From Candidatus Saccharimonadota bacterium (GTDB lineage: Bacteria; Patescibacteriota; Saccharimonadia; Saccharimonadales; Saccharimonadaceae), in contig JAUMYN010000001.1 in assembly GCA_030528625.1 (NCBI GenBank), forward strand, positions 62,001 through 126,000: DNA of 64,000 bases, read 5' to 3'. Made by a program: the position numbers and the translations under genes. Below the pieces are notes generated by a model. That model made no database searches and had not been told where the DNA came from. It saw only the letters and a list, made by a program, of their open reading frames with translations. Of this stretch, positions 7,293-15,804 are shown piece after piece. Each line of letters opens with the position of its first letter. Position 1 is the stretch's first letter.

Positions 7293-9763
7293 AGCCGTCG
7301 ACTGAGGCCGTCCCTGCGCCGTCAAACGTCGCGGAATTAGCGCCAATCTTTCGCTATCATTCACAACGGGCTGCCAAGGCGCGCTTCAGTGTTCGCTTTG
7401 GTTCGGTGTGGCATTTTCTGGCTGGGCTGACCAGTGCGGTATTGGTGCTGACCGGCGTGTGGCTATTGCTGGAACATGGAGCAATCGGCTGGTTGCTGAT
7501 CGGACTGAGCGGGCCGCTGCTTATGCTGACGATATGGTGGCAGGGCGATCTCAAGACGGCGGCGATTGCGCGTCGGCCAGCGACGGTTGATGACGTACTG
7601 GCGGCTGATGTGCTGGGGCGTCTGCCCGAACGGCCGACGCCGGCCGACATTGCTCGGGCAGTGGCCGATACGCGAGCTGGTCAGTTTATGGCGGTGCGGC
7701 TGGGGTTGACACCGAATGTACTGGCTAATATTGCTCCGGACGATCCAGCGCTGACTGAGGCGCTGTGGCGTCAAGCGTTGGCCATCCGGCGGGAAACTGA
7801 CAGCCTGAAGCTCACGGGCGCGGTACTGGCGGCGGCGCTGATGCGGCAGTTCCCGGCTCACGAGGCGCTGCTGGCCAATTTTGCATTAGACAGTGCTGAT
7901 TTATTGGAGGGAATTCGTTGGTATGAGCGGCTCAAGTCGCTGATTGCCCAGTCCAAAGAGATTCCGCTGCGTACTGGCGGCATTGCACGCGACTGGTCAT
8001 TTGGTTATACGCCGCTGCTGAGCCGCTTTGCCCAAAACCTCAGTCAACAGGTATCGGGCGGCACTATCTTTGGCAAGCTGGGCGCGCATAGCGACGTGCT
8101 TGATCATATGGTCAAAGTATTTGCTGGCGGCGGTCGGCAGAATGTGGTGCTGATTGGTGAGGATGGCGTGGGAAAAAGCACGCTGATTGCTGCTTTTGCC
8201 GAAATGCTGATTGACGGCCATCGTCAGGTGCCAGCAGCGCTGCTGTATCAGCAGGTGTTTTTACTGGATGCGTCGGCGTTGATTTCGGTGGCGACGGAGT
8301 GCGGCGAACTAGAGCAGTTAGTGACTCGCCTGCTCAACGAAGCCTTCGCCTCAAAAAACGTTATTATCTGTCTGGAGAATGCTCAGCTGTTTTTTGAGGA
8401 AGGTATCGGTTCGGTTGATTTGACTAACCTCCTCTTGCCAGTATTGGAGGCGGGTCGTTTGCGGATGATTTTAGCGATGGATCAGCAGCGCTTTTTGCAA
8501 ATATCGCAGCGCAATACGCAGTTGGCTCATGCGCTCAATACGGTGGTGGTCGAGCCGCCCGACCGAGCAGAAACCATGCGGATTTTGCGCGATCAGCTGA
8601 TTGTCTTTGAGCAGCAGCACAAAGTGACCTATATGTATCAGGCACTCACCGAAGCCTATCGGGTGGGCGAACGCTATATTCAAGATCGCGCTATGCCAGG
8701 GCGGGCACTCAAGGTGCTAGAAGCGGCGGCCAATCATGCTCGGCAGGGGCTGGTGACAGCGCAGTCGGTTGATGAGGCGGTTGAGGCGACCATGGGCATC
8801 AAGATTGCGACCGCCTCGAGCGATCATGAGCGGGAGATGCTGCTTAATCTCGAGGAGCTAATTCATCAGCGGATGATCAATCAGTCGCGTGCGGTGAGTG
8901 TGGTGGCCGATGCTATTCGGCGGGCGCGGGCAGGGGTGCGCAACCTCGACCGGCCGATCGGTACGTTTCTTTTTTTGGGCCCGACCGGGGTGGGCAAAAC
9001 AGAACTCAGTAAAGCGCTGGCCGAGGTGTATTTTGGCGGCGAGGGAAACTTGATTCGTCTAGATTTGAACGACTTTGTCCGTCCTGAGGATGTGGCGCGC
9101 CTGATTGCTGATGGCGCTGATGACCCCTTGAGCCTGACGGCCCAGGTGCAAAAGCGGCCGTTTTCGGTGGTGCTGCTGGACGAAATTGAAAAAGCTCACC
9201 CGCAGGTGCTGACCACGCTGCTGCAACTGCTGGACGAAGGGATTTTGCGGGATGAAAAGAACCGCGAGATTAGCTTTCGTGATGCCATTATTATTGCCAC
9301 CTCAAACGCTGGCGCTGAGCGCATTCGGGAATATATTGAGCGGGGTTATCAGTTGGAACAGTTTGAACAGACTTTTATCAATGAGCTGATCAGCGCCAAT
9401 ATATTCCGTCCCGAATTTCTCAACCGCTTTGACGAGATCGTACTGTTTCGGCCGCTGGAAAAGACCGAACTCCTTCAGGTGATCGATCTCATCTTGGCCG
9501 GTATCAACAAAACGCTGGAGCCGCAAAAAATCCAAGTCGCCGTGGAGACCGAAGGCAAACAGCTCCTGGTGGACGCCGGCTATGACCCGCGCCTGGGTGC
9601 GCGCCCGATGCGCCGCGTGGTGCAGCGCGCCGTGGAAAATACGGTGGCAAAGCAGCTGCTGGCTGGCACGGTGGCGCCAGGCAGCACTACCATCATTACC
9701 ACCGAGCAAATTCGGGCGATTGTGGGTGAGGCGTCAACTCAGGATACTCCGCTCGGAGTATAG
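7289..9763 (+). CDS. membrane-anchored double-AAA+ Clp-family ATPase
   Basis: An 824-residue ClpA/B/C-type ATPase. The usual Clp N domain is replaced by two transmembrane segments (about residues 41-61 and 66-84). The first AAA+ module has Walker A GEDGVGKST (about 290), but its Walker B is ICLENAQLFF, with Glu-Asn in place of the usual Asp-Glu. The second module is intact: GPTGVGKTEL (about 563), VVLLDEIEKAHPQ (about 630), then the C-terminal ClpB small domain GYDPRLGARPMRRVVQ. No ClpP-loop tripeptide or long coiled-coil M domain was recognised. Likely a membrane-side unfoldase or remodeller. A start further upstream (7202) is rejected because 7289 makes an ATGA overlap with the small membrane gene. 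Confidence 0.85.
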   Translation: MKPSTEAVPAPSNVAELAPIFRYHSQRAAKARFSVRFGSVWHFLAGLTSAVLVLTGVWLLLEHGAIGWLLIGLSGPLLMLTIWWQGDLKTAAIARRPATVDDVLAADVLGRLPERPTPADIARAVADTRAGQFMAVRLGLTPNVLANIAPDDPALTEALWRQALAIRRETDSLKLTGAVLAAALMRQFPAHEALLANFALDSADLLEGIRWYERLKSLIAQSKEIPLRTGGIARDWSFGYTPLLSRFAQNLSQQVSGGTIFGKLGAHSDVLDHMVKVFAGGGRQNVVLIGEDGVGKSTLIAAFAEMLIDGHRQVPAALLYQQVFLLDASALISVATECGELEQLVTRLLNEAFASKNVIICLENAQLFFEEGIGSVDLTNLLLPVLEAGRLRMILAMDQQRFLQISQRNTQLAHALNTVVVEPPDRAETMRILRDQLIVFEQQHKVTYMYQALTEAYRVGERYIQDRAMPGRALKVLEAAANHARQGLVTAQSVDEAVEATMGIKIATASSDHEREMLLNLEELIHQRMINQSRAVSVVADAIRRARAGVRNLDRPIGTFLFLGPTGVGKTELSKALAEVYFGGEGNLIRLDLNDFVRPEDVARLIADGADDPLSLTAQVQKRPFSVVLLDEIEKAHPQVLTTLLQLLDEGILRDEKNREISFRDAIIIATSNAGAERIREYIERGYQLEQFEQTFINELISANIFRPEFLNRFDEIVLFRPLEKTELLQVIDLILAGINKTLEPQKIQVAVETEGKQLLVDAGYDPRLGARPMRRVVQRAVENTVAKQLLAGTVAPGSTTIITTEQIRAIVGEASTQDTPLGV
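9745..9760. repeat. 16-bp palindrome at the Clp stop codon
   Basis: TACTCCG-CT-CGGAGTA lies across the last codons of the Clp-like gene, between convergent transcription units. The two-base loop makes it a poor RNA hairpin and there is no T run, so a DNA site or a weak bidirectional stop are both possible. Confidence 0.35.
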
Positions 9764-9797
9764 GCCGCATAGAAAGGCGCCGATGTGAGTAACATTG

Positions 9798-11297
9798 CTA
9801 GTGATCCAGCCCGAGTGCAAGGCGCGGATACAGTTCGGCAAACTTCTCGGGGGTCGGTAAGTTAGGTAGTGTTTCGTGAAATACTTCGTAAAAGGCAGCG
9901 TAATACGTGGCAGTGTCGGCATAGTCGTCGGTAGCGCCATCAGCATGTTTAATCCAATCATATGCCTTTAGCAGTGTGGCGGTTGCAGGGTTTGAATTAT
10001 CGTGCTGAAAATCAGTCCCAAGAAACGCCGTAAAGGCGGCTTCGTGAATGCATCGACATACTTCCGACTTATAACTAGGCGTTTCGGTCAGGATTGAAAG
10101 CGCTTTCTCGAGCCGATTGCGTTCGTTTTCTAGCGTGCGACGACTTTTTTCTTTGTGCTGAGCGACAGCTACGAACTCGACATACTGTATAAGATCGCTA
10201 AATGCATCCGCCCAAGCATCGTGCGCTAGCTCCTGGCACTGCTTTAATTCCTCAAGCGCTTGAACGCCATTATCCGCTGTCTTGATGCCCAACAGGAGAC
10301 GACCCTGGCGTTTGCACTGTGCTTCAAGAAGGGTGTGTTTTGTAGACCAATAGTCATTGTAGACGTGAATGAATGACGTCAGCTGTGCCGTGACAGCATC
10401 AAGTGCGCCTATGGGGAGCGGAGTAACGAAGTTGTCGACCACGGTAATGCCAAGCGACAGATCTATGAGAAACTTTTTCCCGTCTTTGATGCTGAGTATT
10501 GGGCATTCCTCCAATCGCTGCGATAGGATATCCGCTTCCTCTTTGGAAATATGGCTGAGATCCAGTGTGTCGTTGTGCTGATCCATAGCGTTGTAAAGAG
10601 TATTCAGAAATTCGTCCAGCCGGTTAGCGAACCGGCGGTACTTTGCATTTGTGTCTAGCCGGCTCGCAAGGCAGGCACCAGCAAAGCTTGTCGCCGCTAC
10701 GATAGTGCCTATCAGCGGATGCGGCTGCCACGAGGCGTGGCCGATACCCGTTAGTGCGGCTGCGATTATGCCTGATCTGCCAATCTCCTTGATGTCTCGG
10801 TAGAAAAACGATGGCTCTTGATCCAGTGCGCTAGCCGTATCGTGAAGAATACCGTGACCTGCCTTGCTAGTGTGGATGCGTATCGCACCAGACCATTTAT
10901 CTGCAAAAACACAGATTGGCTGATCGGGCGACACGATACACAGTTTATGGCTTAGCTCATTGTTGCCGCTGCTTCGGTCGGAGGTCGTGAGGGCGCGTAG
11001 CTGATCCTGTATCTGCTCGCGGGACATGGCTAAATGATGTGGATTTCCATCGGGGATTGGTCGCGGGGCGTATCTAACGACGGGCTGGCTCTTTAGGAGA
11101 TCTGATACTTCATAGTAGGCGGGGAATGGAAGGTCGTATTGTCTACAGTGAAGGGCTGCTGTCAGTTCTGGTACCACCTCAAGCTGCCGCTTTCCCTTCT
11201 GTGAAAGATCACCTCTTCGATTGATCCATGGATGGTGTGTTCCTCCCGAAAGAGGTTTTTGTAATTCATGCTGATCATGCCACGCGTCTCTTGACAT
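9798..11297 (-). CDS. uncharacterised protein, tandem paralogue 2
   Basis: A 499-residue protein of unknown function, related to the gene directly upstream. Shared blocks, in order: HPWIN near the N terminus followed by a basic KGKRQL stretch; SPDQPICVF; a hydrophobic pair around IIAAALTGIGH..QPHPLIGTIVAA (about 190-230); a long helical, charged central region; and a C terminus YYAAFYEVFHETLPNLPTPEKF. It looks like a membrane-inserted protein with large soluble parts. No known domain was recognised. Start ATG 11297 was chosen because TTGCTA-17-TACAAT ends six bases before it; the longer frame to 11339 would cross that promoter. Confidence 0.75.
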   Translation of the reverse strand: MSRDAWHDQHELQKPLSGGTHHPWINRRGDLSQKGKRQLEVVPELTAALHCRQYDLPFPAYYEVSDLLKSQPVVRYAPRPIPDGNPHHLAMSREQIQDQLRALTTSDRSSGNNELSHKLCIVSPDQPICVFADKWSGAIRIHTSKAGHGILHDTASALDQEPSFFYRDIKEIGRSGIIAAALTGIGHASWQPHPLIGTIVAATSFAGACLASRLDTNAKYRRFANRLDEFLNTLYNAMDQHNDTLDLSHISKEEADILSQRLEECPILSIKDGKKFLIDLSLGITVVDNFVTPLPIGALDAVTAQLTSFIHVYNDYWSTKHTLLEAQCKRQGRLLLGIKTADNGVQALEELKQCQELAHDAWADAFSDLIQYVEFVAVAQHKEKSRRTLENERNRLEKALSILTETPSYKSEVCRCIHEAAFTAFLGTDFQHDNSNPATATLLKAYDWIKHADGATDDYADTATYYAAFYEVFHETLPNLPTPEKFAELYPRLALGLDH

Positions 11298-11303
11298 GAA
11301 CAT

Positions 11304-11332
11304 ATTGTAACATGTTATTATAGATATAGCAA
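11304..11332 (-). promoter_or_regulatory. promoter of tandem paralogue 2 (leaderless)
   Basis: -35 TTGCTA (11332-11327), 17-base spacer, -10 TACAAT (11309-11304) with TGT before it, then six bases to the ATG at 11297. The layout is the same as the promoter at 12807-12835. Confidence 0.7.
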
Positions 11333-11339
11333 ACAGCAA

Positions 11340-12800
11340 CTAACGATCCAGCCCAGCAGCAATGTGAGGGTAGTTTTGCTTGAACTCTTCGGGGGCTGGT
11401 AGCCCGGGGAGCTCTCTACGGAACCGTCTATAAAAGGCGCTATAATAGCTGCTTGTGTCCGCTAATTCATCAGTAGCCGCACTTGCTTTGGTAAGCCAGT
11501 CGTGTACTTGTTGCAGTACGCGCTCGGCGTGTTCTGTACTGTCAGCCGAAAAAAGATTATTTACGATAGCTGTAAACGCGACGCTTTGTATGGTCTGGCA
11601 GACAGAAGAGGTATAAACTGGTTCGATGATCTTGGAGTCGAGTGCTTGTCGAAAGCGATGACGCTGCTCTTCTTCCCGCTGTGCGGCGACACCAACTTCG
11701 ACGCCGGTGACTAGGTTATAAAAGGATTTCATGGCCTCGCTGCGAAGAATGTTGGTGCGCTGCCGTAGCTCCTGGAGTTTGCACATATTGTCACGTCGGG
11801 TATCAATACCTGCCTGGCGCCGAGAGAGGTGATTTTCCTCGGCGGTACCGTAGGCATCTGCGGCAGCGCGATACTCGTTAAAGGCGCGAATAAATGATTC
11901 AAGGGGTACGACGCAGGTGTCAAGTTGTTCGTTGGACAGGGGTGTTGGGGTACCGTCTATAGTAATGATGCCGAGCGCTAGATCTATAAGGAATAGCCGG
12001 GATGAATAAAAAGACGGGTTCAAATTGGACCGCTCTAGTCGCCCATTCATGACTGACTGGTCTTTGGTCGATATGGTATTAAGGTCAAGCGTTGCGGCGT
12101 CGTGCTTTAGTGTGTCATACGCCGCATCCAGTAAGTCATGGAGCTGCTCGACACTGCCACCATAGCCGAACCTCGTTCGCAGGCGATTGACGACATAGGC
12201 GCTCCCCAGGCTTGCAGCGGCAACGACGCCGCTGATAATCGGATGGGGCTGCAGTGCTGCGTGCTCTACTGCTGTCAGTGCAGCAGCAAAGAGGCCTGCG
12301 CCGCCAAGCTCTGCGACCATCCTTTGACGGCGGAGCACCTCGTCGCTCGCTTGGTTTTTGTGAAGGGAATTCTCCGCTTCTCTTAGCGTCGCAATGACGG
12401 GGCTGCCAACATTGATAATAGGGAGGCTTTGCGGGTCACGGCTAAAAACGCAAATGGGATGATTGGGGGGAGAGACGTAAATCTCGTTCTCGGGGCAATC
12501 ACGTGAAGACCATATCACGTTAAGGTATAGTCTTCGTCGAAAATATTCGTAGGTTTTCATGGTGCTGCCTGGCTTCCAATCTGGAGTGCAAGCAATAGTC
12601 GGTTCATTGATGAAGGTTTGGGTTATATTCCGGTTTAGACCTACATATCTGTCATCGGCGACAGCCCGTAGGGCTGAAAGACGGCTCAGCTGCCGCTTCG
12701 CCCGCGTCGAAAGAGCGCCATCAACCACCCACGGATGATTCACTGGTGACTCTAATGGAGTGAATTGACCTTCTGGGTGCTGTGTGGCTTCTCCTGACAT
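11340..12800 (-). CDS. uncharacterised protein, tandem paralogue 1
   Basis: A 486-residue protein of unknown function, paralogous to its downstream neighbour. Conserved shared blocks are HPWVVDGALSTRAKRQL (N terminus), SPPNHPICVFSR (about 125), a hydrophobic double segment including GLFAAALTAVEHAALQPHP, and FYRRFRRELPGLPAPEEF at the C terminus. The central third is helical and charged. Divergence is high, with similarity confined to blocks, so the duplication is not recent. Each copy keeps its own promoter of identical geometry, so they are separately transcribed although only 42 bases separate stop and start. No catalytic motif is visible. Confidence 0.75.
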   Translation of the reverse strand: MSGEATQHPEGQFTPLESPVNHPWVVDGALSTRAKRQLSRLSALRAVADDRYVGLNRNITQTFINEPTIACTPDWKPGSTMKTYEYFRRRLYLNVIWSSRDCPENEIYVSPPNHPICVFSRDPQSLPIINVGSPVIATLREAENSLHKNQASDEVLRRQRMVAELGGAGLFAAALTAVEHAALQPHPIISGVVAAASLGSAYVVNRLRTRFGYGGSVEQLHDLLDAAYDTLKHDAATLDLNTISTKDQSVMNGRLERSNLNPSFYSSRLFLIDLALGIITIDGTPTPLSNEQLDTCVVPLESFIRAFNEYRAAADAYGTAEENHLSRRQAGIDTRRDNMCKLQELRQRTNILRSEAMKSFYNLVTGVEVGVAAQREEEQRHRFRQALDSKIIEPVYTSSVCQTIQSVAFTAIVNNLFSADSTEHAERVLQQVHDWLTKASAATDELADTSSYYSAFYRRFRRELPGLPAPEEFKQNYPHIAAGLDR

Positions 12801-12806
12801 AGCAGT

Positions 12807-12835
12807 AGTTTACCACCAAATTGCCAAATCAGCAA
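12807..12835 (-). promoter_or_regulatory. promoter of tandem paralogue 1 (leaderless)
   Basis: -35 TTGCTG (12835-12830), 17-base spacer, -10 TAAACT (12812-12807) preceded by TGG, then six bases to the ATG at 12800. Confidence 0.7.
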
Positions 12836-12924
12836 TAATATACTAGCGACACAATCGGCGCGACTTCAACGCCCAACACGCGACAGTGTGATTCCAGGCG
12901 TCCGCTCTGCCAGGCAGCGCCGCT

Positions 12925-13905
12925 CTACTCCGGGCGATCCATCGAGATCAGTAGCGAGTTTACGTCTCGCCGCAGCGAATAAGGCATCGGCTTGCCATAC
13001 CCGATACGCAGTAGCACGGTTGGATGTTCATCAGGAATCGCCAGTCGAGCAGCCAGTTGTTTCGCAAGCTCGGCGACTTCATTGGGCTGATTCATGTAGG
13101 CATGAGCGACGCCCAGCTTGGTCGCTGTGAGCAGCAGGCGCTCCAGCGTCATGCCCAGACGCACCCATTCATTCAGCGTGTTGTGCCGAGTCGTCAGCAG
13201 TATCATATGCGACGATGCTGCGATTTTCTTTTCATCAAGCTTGTTCTGCGATGTTTCGTTGACAGTGCGGGAAATAATCCATTGGGCAATGCGTCGAGGA
13301 ATATTCGGAGCACCGAACACTGCATAGCTCAGGCCGTCGCGCGTTTCGTCTTGGTGCTTCTTGTTGTAGCGCATCCAAGACTGGAGTTCATGCACAAACC
13401 GCTCGTCGCGCAGTTGTCGACGATTCCCTTCGTAGACCAAGTGCGCGATGTCGTCAAACGCCGCACTATCCTTGGCAAAAACATGTACGGCCACGCCAGG
13501 TTCGGCAGGCACGCCCTCCAACAGTTGTACAATATCATCAGGAACCGGCTGGCCAGTATAGAGGCGGCGATTGGTCTGTCTGAGGGGAATCTGCGACAGG
13601 AGCGGCGATGGGGTGACGCTAGCTTGTCTAGCGAGGGTAATCGTTATCACGCCGTTCTTGCCGACACCTACCTTCGTCCGATAGCCGCGATGCGATGCAG
13701 CAATGCAGAGATTTTCCGCTGCGCAGCCAAGACTGACGAATAACTCGCGATTTTCTGGGTCAACGACTGGCAGCGCCTTGGTTATATCAGGGTGAATTTC
13801 AATACTATTCCCATTCAAGCGAAATTTCCAGGGCTGCGTATTGTGTCCAGAGGGGGCCTTGGCGGCCTGTTCTACCATAAATAGATAGTCTGCCTGTGTA
13901 ATCAT
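12925..13905 (-). CDS. Acg-family nitroreductase-like flavoprotein
   Basis: A 326-residue protein of the nitroreductase superfamily. The N terminus APSGHNTQPWKF is the FMN-phosphate-binding signature and DPENRELFVSLGCAAENL matches the Acg (Rv2032-like) subgroup, which tends to be longer than single-domain nitroreductases. Acg proteins are thought to bind FMN, with redox or FMN-storage roles under stress; no substrate can be given. A strong GGAGGAGG ribosome site sits eight bases before ATG 13905, so this mRNA has a leader, probably reading through from the two tRNA-Arg genes or from a promoter near their end. An 18-bp perfect palindrome lies 23 bases upstream. Confidence 0.8.
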   Translation of the reverse strand: MITQADYLFMVEQAAKAPSGHNTQPWKFRLNGNSIEIHPDITKALPVVDPENRELFVSLGCAAENLCIAASHRGYRTKVGVGKNGVITITLARQASVTPSPLLSQIPLRQTNRRLYTGQPVPDDIVQLLEGVPAEPGVAVHVFAKDSAAFDDIAHLVYEGNRRQLRDERFVHELQSWMRYNKKHQDETRDGLSYAVFGAPNIPRRIAQWIISRTVNETSQNKLDEKKIAASSHMILLTTRHNTLNEWVRLGMTLERLLLTATKLGVAHAYMNQPNEVAELAKQLAARLAIPDEHPTVLLRIGYGKPMPYSLRRDVNSLLISMDRPE

Positions 13906-13927
13906 AGACGCCTCCTCCTGGGTGGTG

Positions 13928-13945
13928 ACAACTGCGCGCAGTTGT
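13928..13945. promoter_or_regulatory. 18-bp perfect palindrome (possible operator)
   Basis: ACAACTGCGCGCAGTTGT is self-complementary over its full length. It sits between tRNA-Arg(CCG) and the Acg-type gene, 23 bases before the start codon. As RNA it would be a 7-bp stem with a CGCG loop and no T run, so an operator is at least as likely as a terminator. Confidence 0.5.
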
Positions 13946-13960
13946 TGGATTATTTCATAG

Positions 13961-14037
13961 TGGTACCCCGCACAGGAGTCGAACCTGCAACCTTTGGTAC
14001 CGGAAACCAACGCTCTATCCGGTTGAGCTAACGGGGC
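13961..14037 (-). tRNA. tRNA-Arg(CCG)
   Basis: Cloverleaf with acceptor GCCCCGT/GCGGGGT (G1-U72 wobble), anticodon stem TTGGT/ACCAA and loop TTCCGGT giving anticodon CCG, T loop TTCGACT, and encoded CCA. It decodes CGG. Confidence 0.93.
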
Positions 14038-14040
14038 CTA

Positions 14041-14117
14041 TGGTACGCCCGGCACGATTCGAACGTGCGACCACTTGGTTCGAAGCCAAGCACTCTAATC
14101 CGCTGAGCTACGGGCGC
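14041..14117 (-). tRNA. tRNA-Arg(TCG)
   Basis: Acceptor GCGCCCG/CGGGCGT with G1-U72 wobble, anticodon stem CTTGG/CCAAG, loop CTTCGAA giving TCG, encoded CCA. It is three bases upstream of tRNA-Arg(CCG) on the same strand, so both probably come from one precursor. Confidence 0.93.
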
Positions 14118-14160
14118 GTACAGAGATAGTATACCATGGTATCGCTCGATAAAAAAGTGC

Positions 14161-14166
14161 TATACT
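14161..14166 (+). promoter_or_regulatory. extended -10 of murB (leaderless)
   Basis: TGC-TATACT ends six bases before ATG 14173. Confidence 0.65.
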
Positions 14167-14172
14167 GGGGGC

Positions 14173-15195
14173 ATGGATATACGCACTGGTGTCCCTCTCC
14201 GTTATCATACGACCATGCAGCTCGGTGGTGATGCGCGTTTTATGGCACAGGCGACGACGCCAGGCGAAGTGGTGGCGCTTTATGACTATGCAGCGCAGCA
14301 AGGCGTGCCGTTGTTCGTGCTCGGTGGTGGTAGTAATGTCATTGTACATGACGAGGGCTATAACGGGATTGTGATGCTCAATCGCCTGTCGGGTTTTGAC
14401 GTAGTGTCGGATGATGGTGAAGCGGTGCTGGTAAAGATCGGTGCGGGTGAATTGTGGGACGAAGTGGTGGCGCGAACGGTGGCCATGGGACTGAGCGGCA
14501 TCGAGGCGATGTCGGCCATCCCCGGTACGGCCGGGGCGGCACCGGTACAGAATATCGGTGCTTATGGCCAGGAGCTGGCAGACACCTTTGTTAGTCTGGA
14601 AGCGTATGATTCGTATGAAAAAACCTTCGTTACACTGTCGGCTGAGCAGTGCGAGTTTTCGTATCGTCACAGTATTTTTCGCGGGGCGTCGATGGGGCGC
14701 TATTGTATTTTGTCAATCACCCTGCGGTTGTATCGCGCTGCCCCCAAGCCGCCGTTTTATGCGGCGCTGCAGACTTATTTGGACGCGGCGGGTATCACCG
14801 TTTACACACCAGACGTCATTCGCCAGGCGGTTATCGCGATTCGTGCCGACAAATTGCCTGACCCGGCGCAGCGGCCCAATGCTGGTTCGTTTTTCAAAAA
14901 TTCACTGATCGAGGACTGGCAACTCAAGGAGCTGCGCGAACGCTATCCCGATATGCCGTGCTATGACATGCCGGGCGGGGTATGCAAGGTACCGACTGGC
15001 TGGTTGATTGAACAGGCGGGGTTCAAGGGCCAATTGCTCCATGGAATGCGAGTGCATGATAAAAACGCCCTGGTCCTGATCAATGAATCGGCGGCCAGTT
15101 ACGCTGATTTAGCAGCGGCCCGAGATGAAATTATCCAGTCGGTTTATGACAGGTTCCATATTCAAATCGAGCAAGAGCCGCTCGAAATACCGTAA
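14173..15195 (+). CDS. murB: UDP-N-acetylenolpyruvoylglucosamine reductase
   Basis: A 340-residue type I MurB. It reduces UDP-GlcNAc-enolpyruvate to UDP-MurNAc with NADPH and FAD, the second committed step of peptidoglycan precursor synthesis. FAD-binding motifs are visible: FVLGGGSNVIVHD (about 55-67) and SAIPGTAGAAPVQNIGAYGQE. The catalytic Ser sits in NAGSFFKNS (family consensus SFFKNP) and the general-acid Glu in QEPLEI at the C terminus. Length and the extra C-terminal segment match the E. coli form. It stands alone between the tRNAs and the pilin genes. Confidence 0.95.
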   Translation: MDIRTGVPLRYHTTMQLGGDARFMAQATTPGEVVALYDYAAQQGVPLFVLGGGSNVIVHDEGYNGIVMLNRLSGFDVVSDDGEAVLVKIGAGELWDEVVARTVAMGLSGIEAMSAIPGTAGAAPVQNIGAYGQELADTFVSLEAYDSYEKTFVTLSAEQCEFSYRHSIFRGASMGRYCILSITLRLYRAAPKPPFYAALQTYLDAAGITVYTPDVIRQAVIAIRADKLPDPAQRPNAGSFFKNSLIEDWQLKELRERYPDMPCYDMPGGVCKVPTGWLIEQAGFKGQLLHGMRVHDKNALVLINESAASYADLAAARDEIIQSVYDRFHIQIEQEPLEIP

Positions 15196-15202
15196 ATACT
15201 GC

Positions 15203-15231
15203 TTGCGCTTTAGACCGAAACTCGCTATCAT
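15203..15231 (+). promoter_or_regulatory. promoter of the pseudopilin cluster (leaderless)
   Basis: -35 TTGCGC (15203-15208), 17-base spacer, -10 TATCAT (15226-15231), six bases to ATG 15238. The -35 lies just after the murB stop. Confidence 0.65.
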
Positions 15232-15237
15232 GAGACT

Positions 15238-15804
15238 ATGAGACAGCGGGGGTTTACCGTGGTAGAGTTGGCGATCGTTATTGTTATTGTCGCTATACTG
15301 CTCGTGTTGGCCACGGTGTCGTTTCGTGGTCTCCAGCAGCGCGCCGAAGACAAGGAGCGTGATGCCGATGTCCAGGCGATCGCTGCCTACCTGGAGTCAA
15401 TTTACCCGCGAGAAATTCGTTCTTCGACTGGCCAGCTCCTCAAGCCAGCTGGTTCTTATCCGTCTCGCGAATGGTTATATCCGCACACCAAAGCAGCATT
15501 TGATGTTATTTTTGCCGGCATAGAGCCGAGCGCGCTTATCGCGCCAGGCGCCGGCGGGGCGATGTCGCTCTATCCCTCGCAGAATCATTACACTGCCGAT
15601 AACATCACGATGGCGAATATTCTGCCGCGTGATCGCTTAGATGGCGCCAGTACTTATCTTTATTTGCCGCTAGTAAACGAACGCGGTCGGCCGTGCGTGA
15701 ATACTGCCGCCGGGCAGGAATGTCGGATGTTTCAGATTTACTATCGACTCAAAGGCGGGCCAGGCGGCGGCGAGTACAAGCTTATTGAAAGCAGGCACCG
15801 ATGA
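15238..15804 (+). CDS. type IV pilin-like protein (pseudopilin 1)
   Basis: A 188-residue prepilin. The very short leader MRQRG precedes FTVVELAIVIVIVAILLVLA, the classical type III signal, with Glu at mature position 5 and a hydrophobic N-terminal helix. The globular part has a late Cys pair (GRPCVN, GQECRM). Prepilin peptidase would cut after Gly5. It is the first of three overlapping pilin-like genes and probably a minor pilin. ATGA overlaps the next gene. Confidence 0.88.
   Translation: MRQRGFTVVELAIVIVIVAILLVLATVSFRGLQQRAEDKERDADVQAIAAYLESIYPREIRSSTGQLLKPAGSYPSREWLYPHTKAAFDVIFAGIEPSALIAPGAGGAMSLYPSQNHYTADNITMANILPRDRLDGASTYLYLPLVNERGRPCVNTAAGQECRMFQIYYRLKGGPGGGEYKLIESRHR

Noticed and set aside
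11298-11339. Longer N terminus for tandem paralogue 2
   Set aside because: It would be translated across the TTGCTA/TACAAT promoter, and paralogue 1 has no such extension.
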